A DNA stretch of 51,767 bases, taken from Flavimaricola sp. GTDB taxonomy: Bacteria; Pseudomonadota; Alphaproteobacteria; Rhodobacterales; Rhodobacteraceae. The stretch is from the NCBI GenBank assembly GCA_029255105.1, contig JAQWWH010000024.1:1-51767 (forward strand), in the 5' to 3' direction. The notes beneath the pieces are model-generated. The model did no database searches and was not told the DNA's origin. It saw only the letters and a program-made list of their open reading frames with translations. The translations under genes and the position numbers were made by a program. Numbering within the stretch: position 1 is the first letter of the stretch; every line of letters starts with the position of its first letter. Shown one piece after another: positions 7,584-15,204 of the stretch.

Positions 7584-7596
7584 TGATTGAAAGCTT

Positions 7597-7615
7597 ACTT
7601 TGAAGTTATCAAAGT
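7597..7615. promoter_or_regulatory. Inverted repeat ACTTTGA-N5-TCAAAGT (LysR operator candidate)
   Basis: A perfect 7-bp inverted repeat with 5-base spacer sits in the 35-bp gap between the divergent amidinotransferase gene (start 7583) and LysR gene (start 7619). It contains T-N11-A spacing, the usual LysR contact pattern, and is well placed for autoregulation and control of the importer operon. Confidence 0.6.
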
Positions 7616-7618
7616 ATC

Positions 7619-8545
7619 ATGCCAACCAAACCCCTGGACATCGCCGACTTTCGCCTGCTTCAGGTCTTTGCTGCCATCGTCGAGGCGGGCGGCTTTGCCG
7701 CTGCAGAGGTCAGCCTGAACCTGAGCCTGTCGACCATCTCAAGCCACATGAAGACGCTGGAACGCCGCCTTGGGCTGACGCTGTGCCGTCGGGGACGGGC
7801 CGGCTTTGCCCTGACCGAGGCCGGAGAGGCCGTCTACGCCGAGGCCCGCCAGCTGATTTCGGCCAGCGAAGGGTTCTCCGCCCGCGTGTCGGGCCTGCGA
7901 GACCGGTTGGCGGGACCGGTCCGGCTGGGCATCCTTGACGCGATCATCACCGACCCCGCCTCGCGCCTGCCAGAGGCGCTGGCCATTTTCGCCGCCCGCG
8001 CCCCCGAGGCCGAGATCCGGCTGATCAGCCGCCCGCCGGACGAGTTGCTGCGCGACGTGTCGGCAAAGGCGCTTGACGCCGCCCTTGGCAGCTTTCCCCG
8101 GATCGCCCTTGGCCTTGACTACATCGACATCTATTCGGAACGGCACAATTTCTACTGCGGGGTCGACCATCCGCTATTTACCGCGCCCGACGCCCAGATC
8201 GACTACGAAGAGGTTCGCCGCCACCGGCTGATCGGGCGAACCTATTGGGGGACCCGCGATCTCAAGGCCTTTGGCGGGCTGCGAGTCGGGGCCACCGTGT
8301 CGACGATGGAAAGTGAGGCGATGCTGATCCTGTCGGGGGCGTTTCTGGGGTACCTGCCCGTCCATTACGCCGCCCGCTGGGTCGAGGCGGGCCAGATGCG
8401 GCCGGTTGCACCACGCCGCTTTGGCTATGCCGCACAGTTCCAGCTGGCCTATCAGGCAAACCGGCTTGAGGTGCCGCGCATCGCCGCCCTAGTCGAGGCG
8501 CTACAGGCGGTTCATGCGCCCAAGGGCGGCCAGGGCCAGATCTAG
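7619..8545 (+). CDS. LysR-family transcriptional regulator
   Basis: The 308-residue protein has an N-terminal winged helix-turn-helix at about residues 8-65 (DFRLLQVFAAIVEAGGFAA, then SLSTISSHMKTLERRLGL) followed by a periplasmic-binding-like effector domain. LysR proteins usually activate the divergent transcript in response to a ligand. Here the divergent transcript is the amidinotransferase-PotDBCA-MBL operon, and the inverted repeat at 7597-7615 lies between them. Its 3' end overlaps the convergent DUF2798 gene by 4 bases. Confidence 0.95.
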   Translation: MPTKPLDIADFRLLQVFAAIVEAGGFAAAEVSLNLSLSTISSHMKTLERRLGLTLCRRGRAGFALTEAGEAVYAEARQLISASEGFSARVSGLRDRLAGPVRLGILDAIITDPASRLPEALAIFAARAPEAEIRLISRPPDELLRDVSAKALDAALGSFPRIALGLDYIDIYSERHNFYCGVDHPLFTAPDAQIDYEEVRRHRLIGRTYWGTRDLKAFGGLRVGATVSTMESEAMLILSGAFLGYLPVHYAARWVEAGQMRPVAPRRFGYAAQFQLAYQANRLEVPRIAALVEALQAVHAPKGGQGQI

Positions 8546-8769
8546 TGCTGGCGCACGACCCGCGCCACAAGGCGCCGGGCCAGCGGACCAACGAACAACA
8601 CCACCGGAAAGGCGACAATCCAGCTGGTGATCCACGCGTTGAACCAATAGCCAGGCAAGCCTGCCACAAAGCCCGTCGTGCGCATGGTCGAAACGCCCGA
8701 GATGATGAAGGACATCATGCACGACAGGAAAAAGCCGAAAACGATGGGGGCAAAGCGGGCGGGGATCAT
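8542..8769 (-). CDS. DUF2798 small membrane protein
   Basis: A 75-residue protein with two transmembrane helices: FAPIVFGFFLSCMMSFIISG and AWITSWIVAFPVVLFVGPLA. The motif SGVSTMRTTG between them and the PLARRLV end are typical of DUF2798 proteins, whose role is unknown. It lies 18 bases downstream of the TauE-type exporter gene and is probably the last gene of the transcript that starts with the cyclase gene. Confidence 0.85.
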   Translation of the reverse strand: MIPARFAPIVFGFFLSCMMSFIISGVSTMRTTGFVAGLPGYWFNAWITSWIVAFPVVLFVGPLARRLVARVVRQH

Positions 8770-8787
8770 GGAAACCTCAGGATCTTA

Positions 8788-9624
8788 TCAGCCGAAAATC
8801 TCGAACAGGAACCGCACGCAGACCACAGCGAGAAAGATCCCGAACAGCTTGCCCAGGATGTTCTGCGGCAGCTTGTGCGCCAAGGCGACCCCCAGCCGGG
8901 TGGTCAGTAGCGTGGTGGGAACGGTCAGGACCAAGGCCAGCAGCGACACATAGCCCAGGGCGTCAGGCGGCAGCCCTTCTTTGCCCCAGCCTGCAAAGAC
9001 ATAGCCAATGGCCCCCGGCAGCGCGATGATGACCCCTACCCCGGCCGAGGTCGACACCGCCTCACGGATCGGTTTTCCGTTCAGCGTCAGGATCAGGTTG
9101 GAAATCGCCCCGCCGCCAATGCCCATCAGGGCCGACAAAAGGCCCACGATCAGGCCGTAGAGGGCAGTTACAGCCCGACCGGGCATGGTGTCGCGCAGCT
9201 TCCAGCCAGAGTTGCCAAAGAGCATTTTGAAGGAGTTGATCCCTGCCACTAAGACGAACACGGTCTGAAACACGACCGGCTCTGCGAACCGGGCAATGTA
9301 GCTGCCCGTTATCACCCCGATAAAGACCGGCACGGCCCAGGTCTTGAGGATGCCGATGTCGACCGTTCCCTTCTTGGAATGCGCCATTGCCGACACGATC
9401 GAGGTCGGCGCGATCATTGCAAGCGAGGTGCCCACGGCCAGCGGCATGGCGACATCGTCGGCCACACCCATCGCCCGAAATGTCTCAAAGAACACCGGGA
9501 CGCTGACGGCCCCGCCACCGACGCCAAAGATACCGGCCAGGACGCCGATACAGGCCCCCGCCACGACAAGCGTGATGAGGATGCCGGGGGTGACTTCGGC
9601 AAGAATCGTGGCCAGCAGGTCCAT
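8788..9624 (-). CDS. TauE/SafE-family membrane transporter
   Basis: The 278-residue inner-membrane protein has about eight hydrophobic helices and the duplicated glycine-rich signature of the TauE/SafE family: GIFGVGGGAVSVP in the first half and ALMGIGGGAISN in the second. Family members move sulfite, sulfoacetate or other organic anions, usually outward. It is on the same strand as and 61 bases downstream of a GST gene, so it may export a product or by-product of the catabolic pathway. Substrate unknown. Confidence 0.92.
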   Translation of the reverse strand: MDLLATILAEVTPGILITLVVAGACIGVLAGIFGVGGGAVSVPVFFETFRAMGVADDVAMPLAVGTSLAMIAPTSIVSAMAHSKKGTVDIGILKTWAVPVFIGVITGSYIARFAEPVVFQTVFVLVAGINSFKMLFGNSGWKLRDTMPGRAVTALYGLIVGLLSALMGIGGGAISNLILTLNGKPIREAVSTSAGVGVIIALPGAIGYVFAGWGKEGLPPDALGYVSLLALVLTVPTTLLTTRLGVALAHKLPQNILGKLFGIFLAVVCVRFLFEIFG

Positions 9625-9685
9625 CAGGGACGCCTTCCTTTGCGCAGGTACAGATCAAACGCGGGTCGGGACCCTTGAGTACGGG

Positions 9686-10336
9686 TCAGGTCACGCGCAA
9701 TTCGTCATAGCTTACGGCGACATGACGCTGATAGGCCCCTCGGGCCGCCAACCGGTCACGCCAGGCGCAGACGCCTGCGGTGGCATCGCCAATATCGGGC
9801 GCAATGTCAAACAGCCGGTAAAGCAAACTGCCAAGCCCGATGTCAGCCAGACTGAAGCTGTCACCAGCCAGATAGGGCCGTCCGTCCGACAGCCCCCGTT
9901 CCAGAACGGCAAGCGACCCCATCACCGCACTCCGGTGCCCGTCGAGCGTTGCGGCATCGCGTTGATCGTCGCGCATCCGGACCAACTGCCAAAACATCCC
10001 GATGAAGGGCGGCTGCAGGCTGGTAGACCCATATTCAAGCCAGGCATCAATTGCCGCGGCCTGCGCGGGATCGGCCATGGCCGCGCCCAGTGCGTGCTCC
10101 GGATGAGTCCGGGCAAGGTGGCGCAGGATCGCATGGCTTTCCCAGACACCGATCCCGCCATCCTCAAGCACCGGAACCCGCGGTACAGGCGTAAGCGCCT
10201 GAAACGCCGGGTCATCGAGGCCACCATATTTGCCGGCCACGATCTTGTGGTCATAGGTCAGCCCGAACTCGTCCAATGCCCAGAGAACTTTCTGGACATT
10301 GACCGAACTCGGGCGGCCCCAAAGCGTCAGGGTCAC
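9686..10336 (-). CDS. Glutathione S-transferase (GTG start)
   Basis: The 216-residue protein has an N-terminal thioredoxin-like domain (LWGRPSSVNVQKVLWALDE, cis-proline in RVPVLEDGG, then WESHAILRHLA, the glutathione-binding ES motif) and an all-helical C-terminal domain with SLADIGLGSLLYRL. The start is GTG at 10336, which overlaps the TGA of the cyclase gene (GTGA). A longer in-frame extension exists upstream but lies over the cyclase coding sequence and is not protein-like. It probably conjugates or isomerises an electrophilic pathway intermediate; the real substrate is not known. Confidence 0.9.
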   Translation of the reverse strand: MTLTLWGRPSSVNVQKVLWALDEFGLTYDHKIVAGKYGGLDDPAFQALTPVPRVPVLEDGGIGVWESHAILRHLARTHPEHALGAAMADPAQAAAIDAWLEYGSTSLQPPFIGMFWQLVRMRDDQRDAATLDGHRSAVMGSLAVLERGLSDGRPYLAGDSFSLADIGLGSLLYRLFDIAPDIGDATAGVCAWRDRLAARGAYQRHVAVSYDELRVT

Positions 10337-11289
10337 TTGATCGCCTGTGGGTTGATGGGCGAACCTGCCGCGCCCGGGATGTGCAGAGGTGGGGCGGTAA
10401 AGAAGAACTCGTAGACCCCGTCTTCGGCACAATCCTCGCCCAGATCCTTGAGGTAGAAAATCTCGCCCATCGAAATGCCGATGGCCGGGATCACGACCCA
10501 GTGCCAGGGCTGGTTCGCCTCGTCGGTTTCGTTCGGGCGGACCTCGCAGCCCCATGTGTCGGCGCAGATCGCGGCGATGTCGTGGCCCTTGATCCAATGG
10601 GCAGTTTCGAACGACAGGCCGGGGGCGTCGCCGCCCGCGTAGCCGGTCCAGTCACCTGCCGCCAGGCACCGTTCCTGATGGCCGGTGCGGACGATGACAA
10701 AGTCGCCCTTGCGAATCTCGACCCCTTGGGCGGCGGCACAGCCGTCCAGATCGGCGTTGGTGATGCCGTAGCCGTCGGGCAGACTGTCGAGGCCCTTCCA
10801 ACGGGCGATATCCAGCAGGACACCGCGACCCACCATCTTGTCGCGGACATGCTCGATGCCCAGCCGCTTGGCCCCACCGACGGTGACGTCTGTCGCGGGA
10901 TAGCCGTTGTACATCTGCTCATCGAGGAAGATGTGGCACAGGGCGTCCCATTGGGTTGATCCCTGACACGGCAGGTTGATGGCGTCGTCCGCGTATCGCA
11001 GATAGGCCTTGCCGTCGCCGTCCTGCGCCCCGATGACAGCATCGGTGCCTGTGGCCAGCATCTGGTGGATCATGTTCCAGCGGCCGCCAAACAGTCCCGA
11101 CTGGATCTTTTCCTTAAGGTCGAGGCCAAGGGCAAAGGTCTTGCCCTTCTTGATCAGCTTGCCCGCCGCGATGATATCCTCGGGCGTGACGTTGTTAAGG
11201 GTTCCGATCTGATCGTCGTCCCCCCAGCGCCCCCAGTTCGACAGCTCTTTCGCTGTGTCGTAGATGTCCTGTCGCGTCAGCTTGGCCAT
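10333..11289 (-). CDS. Cyclase-family (kynurenine formamidase-like) metal hydrolase
   Basis: A 318-residue member of the cyclase family (PF04199 type), which includes kynurenine formamidase and isatin hydrolase. These are metal enzymes that hydrolyse amide or lactam bonds. The metal motif normally written HxGTHxDxPxH appears here as CQGSTQWDALCH around residue 110, the variant seen in the long fungal and bacterial branch, in which Asp and the final His are kept. It leads a minus-strand unit with GST, TauE-type and DUF2798 genes. An inverted repeat at 11329-11346 lies 40 bases before its start. Confidence 0.88.
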   Translation of the reverse strand: MAKLTRQDIYDTAKELSNWGRWGDDDQIGTLNNVTPEDIIAAGKLIKKGKTFALGLDLKEKIQSGLFGGRWNMIHQMLATGTDAVIGAQDGDGKAYLRYADDAINLPCQGSTQWDALCHIFLDEQMYNGYPATDVTVGGAKRLGIEHVRDKMVGRGVLLDIARWKGLDSLPDGYGITNADLDGCAAAQGVEIRKGDFVIVRTGHQERCLAAGDWTGYAGGDAPGLSFETAHWIKGHDIAAICADTWGCEVRPNETDEANQPWHWVVIPAIGISMGEIFYLKDLGEDCAEDGVYEFFFTAPPLHIPGAAGSPINPQAIK

Positions 11290-11328
11290 GTGGTCTCCCC
11301 CTTCGAATGAATGCCTCCTCAGGCGCTT

Positions 11329-11346
11329 ATTTATCAGATGACAAAT
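11329..11346. promoter_or_regulatory. Operator candidate: ATTTATCA-GA-TGACAAAT
   Basis: An 8+8 inverted repeat with 2-bp spacer and a single mismatch, upstream of the cyclase gene. The left half extends to TTATTTATC at 11327-11335, a 9-mer also found at 18929-18937 and 25104-25112. Confidence 0.6.
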
Positions 11347-11404
11347 TAAACGCGGTGCTTGTCAATCGCTATTGAGGCTTGTCACAGGGGCCGAAATGCC
11401 GTTG

Positions 11405-11420
11405 GTTATCACTTGATAAC
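11405..11420. promoter_or_regulatory. Operator candidate: GTTATCA-CT-TGATAAC
   Basis: A perfect 7+7 palindrome with a 2-bp spacer, 30 bases before the OsmC gene that precedes the TetR gene. It is the most symmetric of the related sites and is well placed for autoregulation by the TetR protein. Confidence 0.65.
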
Positions 11421-11450
11421 ATATTGACCACAGTTACAGGGGTTTGTGAC

Positions 11451-11942
11451 ATGCCGGCAGAGGGCACAAAGAAGTTCGAAGTAATCTTTGAAGGCGTCGG
11501 ACGGGCGTCGGGCAAGATGCGCAACGACATTTCGGTCAGCTGGCCGATGATGAAGGAAAGCTTTGAGCTGGCCACCGACGAAGGACCGTTTCATGGCGGC
11601 GACGGCACCGCCCCGCCCCCGCTGGCCCTGTTCACCGCCGCCTTGACCGGTTGCCTCATGACCCAGATCCGGGCCTTTTCAAAGCGGCTGAATATCCCCA
11701 TCGGCACGGTCGAGGTAAAGGCCCGGCTACACTGGCAGGGCGAACAAGAGGGCAATGACCCCTATGTGACATCGCCCGTCGGCTTTGACCTTGACGTGGA
11801 TCTGGACAGCACCGCCGATGCCGAAGATCAGCAGCGCCTGTTGCAGGCGGCCAAGAAGGGCTGTTTTATTGAACAAACCCTTATGCAGGGCCTGACCGTC
11901 GGCCATCGCCTGAAGGTCGGGGCCGACTGGCAAGAGGCCTGA
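11451..11942 (+). CDS. OsmC-family protein
   Basis: The 163-residue protein has the OsmC/Ohr fold: an N-terminal strand region, DGTAPPPLALFTAALTGCLM with the first active cysteine (Cys68), and KKGCFIEQTL with the second (Cys138). OsmC proteins reduce organic hydroperoxides or act as thiol-dependent binding proteins. I use ATG 11451; an upstream TTG in the same frame lies before the palindrome at 11405-11420 and would put the operator inside the gene. It is co-directional with the TetR gene 55 bases later. Confidence 0.9.
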   Translation: MPAEGTKKFEVIFEGVGRASGKMRNDISVSWPMMKESFELATDEGPFHGGDGTAPPPLALFTAALTGCLMTQIRAFSKRLNIPIGTVEVKARLHWQGEQEGNDPYVTSPVGFDLDVDLDSTADAEDQQRLLQAAKKGCFIEQTLMQGLTVGHRLKVGADWQEA

Positions 11943-11997
11943 CCCAAGCCCCGGAACAAAGGAAGAGAAGAAGGACGAACGGAAGGACACCTGCCCG

Positions 11998-12633
11998 ATG
12001 CCCGATACCGCAACAACGACCAAACGCAGGCGGCTTCCTTCCGGGGAGCGGCGGCAGGAGTTCATCGAAAAGGCCATCGACTTTTTTGCCGAGGAAGGCT
12101 TTGAAAGCTCCACCCGTGGACTGGCCAAGCGGCTGGGGGTAACCCAGCCCCTTCTCTACCGCTACTTCCCCTCCAAGGAAGACCTGATTTCCGAGGTGTA
12201 TGACGCGGTCTACGTGAACCGCTGGCGGCCCGAATGGGCCGACCTGCTGACCGACCGGGACAGACCACTGCGCGACCGGCTGATCGCGTTCTACAACGTT
12301 TATACGGATGTGATCTTCAACCGCGAATGGATGCGGATCTACCTGTTCTCGGGCCTCAAGGGCGTGGACATCAACCGCCGCTACATGAGCCTTGTACGCC
12401 AGCGCATCCTGGCCCCCATCGTGAACGAGGCAAGGGCCGAGCTGGGCCTGCCAGAGTCCGCGTCCAACGACCCCGAGGTCGAGTTTGCTTGGACGATCCA
12501 CGGCGGCATCTTCTACTACGGAGTCCGCGTCCTGATCTACGAAAGCGCTGTTGCCAGCGACAAGGAGCAGGTTCTTGAGGATGCCGTCGATGCCCTTCTC
12601 TTGGGTCTGCGCCAGAAGCTGACAGGGGAATAG
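11998..12633 (+). CDS. TetR/AcrR-family transcriptional regulator
   Basis: A 211-residue regulator. The helix-turn-helix lies at about residues 18-62 (RRQEFIEKAIDFFAEEGFES, STRGLAKRLGVTQPLLYRYF, then PSKEDLISEVY) and a helical ligand domain fills the rest. TetR proteins usually repress by binding short palindromes and are released by a pathway compound. The gene follows OsmC in one unit, downstream of the perfect palindrome at 11405-11420. I propose that it controls the similar sites at 11329, 13791, 19010 and 25104; this is inference from position and sequence. Confidence 0.95.
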   Translation: MPDTATTTKRRRLPSGERRQEFIEKAIDFFAEEGFESSTRGLAKRLGVTQPLLYRYFPSKEDLISEVYDAVYVNRWRPEWADLLTDRDRPLRDRLIAFYNVYTDVIFNREWMRIYLFSGLKGVDINRRYMSLVRQRILAPIVNEARAELGLPESASNDPEVEFAWTIHGGIFYYGVRVLIYESAVASDKEQVLEDAVDALLLGLRQKLTGE

Positions 12634-12712
12634 CGCGACGGGATTTGGGCGGCCTTGCGACCGGCAATCGCGCTTTGCCAGACTGCCAGTTGTTTTTACG
12701 AATGATCTTTGC

Positions 12713-12744
12713 GCCGCCGCCAACCAATCCCGGACAGCGGCGGC
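12713..12744. terminator. GC-rich hairpin between convergent genes
   Basis: GCCGCCGC at 12713-12720 pairs perfectly with GCGGCGGC at 12737-12744 across a 16-base loop. It lies between the convergent TetR and peroxiredoxin genes and may separate their transcripts. No T-run is present. Confidence 0.3.
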
Positions 12745-12755
12745 CCAAAGCCCGA

Positions 12756-13280
12756 TCAGATCGCAGTCGTTCCGCGTGCCGGATAGTTGTTGGCCATGGC
12801 GAACCCGACCTTTGACAGCAGAAACTCTATGTCAGGCCGCGACCAGGGCATGTTCGAGATGTCGATGAGGTACAGCCGACCGTCAGGGCGGACCCAGAAC
12901 AGGCCCGGCTCTGCGAATTGCTCGTTCTCGGCGTCTTTGAAGGCGGTCGACAGGTACAGCCCCCAATTCTTTACATCGGCGACCGTCATACCATAGGCCA
13001 CGTCAAGGCCATCAAGGCCCCAGGCCGTCTTGGCCTCGGTCGCCCGGTCCTCAGGGTCCATCGACACGGCGACCACTTTTACCCCGGCCTCAGCGGCCAT
13101 AGGCAACAGGCCATTCAGCTTGCCAAGGTAGCCTTTGCAGACCGGGCAATGCAGGCCGCGATAGACGACAACCATGGTAAAGTTCTCGGGCGTCTGATCC
13201 GCCAACGTCCAGGTACCGCCCCCCACAAGAGGAAGCGAAAGCGCAGGGGCCTGGGTGTCGGGCATGAGTTTTTGGGACAT
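12756..13280 (-). CDS. AhpC/TSA-family peroxiredoxin-like protein
   Basis: The 174-residue protein is thioredoxin-fold. The redox motif is YRGLHCPVCKG with Cys45 and Cys48, a CxxC in place of the usual single-cysteine TxxC of classical peroxiredoxins. Strand VVAVSMDPEDRA and a C-terminal NNYPARG segment are typical of the redoxin subgroup annotated as AhpC/TSA-like. It probably reduces peroxides or disulfides. The gene lies 8 bases downstream of a second OsmC gene, so both thiol-redox genes are likely expressed together from the promoter region near 13791. Confidence 0.88.
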   Translation of the reverse strand: MSQKLMPDTQAPALSLPLVGGGTWTLADQTPENFTMVVVYRGLHCPVCKGYLGKLNGLLPMAAEAGVKVVAVSMDPEDRATEAKTAWGLDGLDVAYGMTVADVKNWGLYLSTAFKDAENEQFAEPGLFWVRPDGRLYLIDISNMPWSRPDIEFLLSKVGFAMANNYPARGTTAI

Positions 13281-13288
13281 CGGTTTTC

Positions 13289-13768
13289 CTAATGAGAGGC
13301 CGCAACAAGAGGTTTGGCGGTCCAGTTTTCGGTGATCGTCACGCCAGAGCCGCGAATGACCTTGGCAATGGGGCAGTACTTTTCCAGTTCCGTTTGGATG
13401 GTGGTCAGCTGATCAGGGGTGGCATCCGTCTCAACCTCGATATCAAGGACGATGTCGCTGAACGGACGCTCTACCTCTTCCATGAGGTTCACGCCCCGCC
13501 GGTCGAACTGCACGCTCAGCGCGATGTCAAGCTGGCCAAAGGTGACCCCCATCTTGTGGGCGATCTTTTTGGAGATGACATTGGTGCAGCCCATCAACGA
13601 CGACATCAGCGTCTCGGTCGGGCTAAGGCCCAGGTTGGTACCGTCCCGTTCCAGCGGTTCGTCGATGACGACGGCCACGTCACGGCTGCGGACATGGGTG
13701 CGCGAATGGCTTTGACCGGCGCCCGACAGCTTCATTGTAACGACAGTTTTCTGGCGGATGACCCCCAT
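13289..13768 (-). CDS. OsmC-family protein (second copy)
   Basis: A 159-residue OsmC-family protein with active cysteines Cys61 in SSLMGCTNVISKKIA and Cys132 in KYCPIAKVIRGSG. The block GLSPTETLMSSLMGC is the family hallmark. It is only distantly similar to the OsmC protein at 11451-11942, so the cluster has two members of different subgroups. It is divergent from the molybdenum hydroxylase genes, with the inverted repeat at 13791-13812 between them, and heads a unit with the peroxiredoxin gene. Confidence 0.9.
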   Translation of the reverse strand: MGVIRQKTVVTMKLSGAGQSHSRTHVRSRDVAVVIDEPLERDGTNLGLSPTETLMSSLMGCTNVISKKIAHKMGVTFGQLDIALSVQFDRRGVNLMEEVERPFSDIVLDIEVETDATPDQLTTIQTELEKYCPIAKVIRGSGVTITENWTAKPLVAASH

Positions 13769-13790
13769 CGACGACTTCCCTTCTTGATCC

Positions 13791-13812
13791 TAATTTATAA
13801 TTCGATAACTTA
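13791..13812. promoter_or_regulatory. Operator candidate: TAATTTATAA-TT-CGATAACTTA
   Basis: Ten-base arms with a 2-bp spacer, matching at 7 of 10 positions, in the gap between the divergent OsmC (13768) and CoxM-like (13883) genes. The half-site TAATTTAT matches the site at 19008-19027. It is the weakest of the symmetric set. Confidence 0.4.
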
Positions 13813-13882
13813 GGGTGTAAATACGATGTCCTGCCCCTGCTTGACAAGAGTAGCGACGGGCATCCGGGGGGAGAAGACACAG

Positions 13883-14728
13883 ATGAAAGCGCCGGATTTT
13901 GACTACCTACGGCCCGGCACCCTTGCCGAAGCCATTGCCATTTTGTCCGAACACGAAGGCGAGGCACAGCCGCTTGCAGGCGGGCAAAGCCTTATGCCGA
14001 TGATGAATTTTCGGGTAGCGGCGCCTGCGGTGCTGGTCGACCTGTCCGCCTTGTCGGAACTTCGGGGGATCACCCGGACCGATACTTCGGTCCGCATCGG
14101 GGCCATGACACGCTATCGTGAGCTGGCCGACTGGGCAAACATCTGCACCGATCTGCCCCTGATCGCGGTCGCCCTGCCCCATATCGCCCATGATGCCATC
14201 CGCAATCGCGGCACCATCGGAGGCAGCCTTGCCTTGGCCGATGCCGCCGCCGAAATGCCGGCCCTGATGCTTGCCCTCGGCGCCACAATCGAACTGATGG
14301 GTCCCAATGGGACACGCCATGTGCCCGCCGACGACTTCTTTCAGGGCTTTTACGATACCGCCTGCGAGGCAGACGAATTGATCGTCGCCGTCGACATCCC
14401 TCTGGCCCCCGAGGCAAAGTTCGGCTTCCACGAGCTGGTCCAGCGGCACGGCGACTACGCCATGGCCGGGGTAGCCATCAAGGCCACGAGCCTTGCCCCC
14501 CTGTCCGGCCTGCGGATCGCCTTTTTCGGCGTGTCGGACCGGGCGCTGCGGGTCCCGGCCCTCGAGGCCGCACTTGACGGCACATCGGGCGACGAAGCGG
14601 CCATCGCCGCCGCCCTTCCCGCCCTAGAGGCGATAGAATTTGAAGGCGACCTCAAGGTATCGGCCAAGACCCGGGCGCACTATGCCGGTGTCGCCCTGAA
14701 ACGCGCATTGGCGGAGATGCTGGCATGA
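13883..14728 (+). CDS. Molybdenum hydroxylase, FAD-binding medium subunit (CoxM/XdhB-like)
   Basis: The 281-residue subunit carries the FAD-binding motifs of the xanthine-dehydrogenase/CO-dehydrogenase family: PLAGGQSLMPMMNFR at about residue 36 and NRGTIGGSLALADAAAEMPA near 110, followed by the CO-dehydrogenase flavoprotein C-terminal domain. It passes electrons from the iron-sulfur subunit to FAD. The ATG at 13883 is preceded by GGGGGGAGAAG; a longer frame to 13826 would run into the operator. Its stop overlaps the next start (14725-14728), the usual order medium-small-large. Confidence 0.95.
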   Translation: MKAPDFDYLRPGTLAEAIAILSEHEGEAQPLAGGQSLMPMMNFRVAAPAVLVDLSALSELRGITRTDTSVRIGAMTRYRELADWANICTDLPLIAVALPHIAHDAIRNRGTIGGSLALADAAAEMPALMLALGATIELMGPNGTRHVPADDFFQGFYDTACEADELIVAVDIPLAPEAKFGFHELVQRHGDYAMAGVAIKATSLAPLSGLRIAFFGVSDRALRVPALEAALDGTSGDEAAIAAALPALEAIEFEGDLKVSAKTRAHYAGVALKRALAEMLA

Positions 14729-15204
14729 GCAAGACAAAAGACATCAGCCTGACGGTCAACGGCGAAGTTCTGACCGCCAACGTCCCGGTCCGGATGAACC
14801 TGGTCGATTTCCTGCGCCACGAGGCCGGGTTGACCGGCAGCCACGTCGGCTGTGAACACGGCGTCTGCGGCGCCTGCACGATCGAGGTGAATAGCGACAC
14901 GGTACGTGGCTGCCTGATGCTGGCTGTGCAGGCCGACGGGGCCACCGTCACCACCATCGAAGGGCTGGCTGACAGCGGACGCAGCGCCGCCCTCATCGCG
15001 GCCTTCACCCGTCGCAACGCCCTGCAATGCGGGTTCTGCACGCCCGGCATGCTCGCCTCGGCCATCGCCTACGTCGAAGGCGGAGGCATCGCCGACAAAC
15101 AGGCGATCCGCGACCACATCTCGGGCAATTACTGCCGCTGCACCGGCTATCAATCCGTCGTGGACGCCATCCACGACGTCGTCACCGAAGGGGCAAGCGC
15201 ATGA
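14725..15204 (+). CDS. Molybdenum hydroxylase, [2Fe-2S] small subunit
   Basis: A 159-residue iron-sulfur subunit. The plant-ferredoxin-type cluster is bound by Cys43, Cys48, Cys51 and Cys63 (GCEHGVCGACT), and the second cluster by Cys102, Cys105, Cys137 and Cys139 (CGFCTPGM and GNYCRCTGY). All eight ligands are present. It carries electrons from the molybdenum centre of the large subunit to FAD. It overlaps both neighbours by ATGA. Confidence 0.97.
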   Translation: MSKTKDISLTVNGEVLTANVPVRMNLVDFLRHEAGLTGSHVGCEHGVCGACTIEVNSDTVRGCLMLAVQADGATVTTIEGLADSGRSAALIAAFTRRNALQCGFCTPGMLASAIAYVEGGGIADKQAIRDHISGNYCRCTGYQSVVDAIHDVVTEGASA

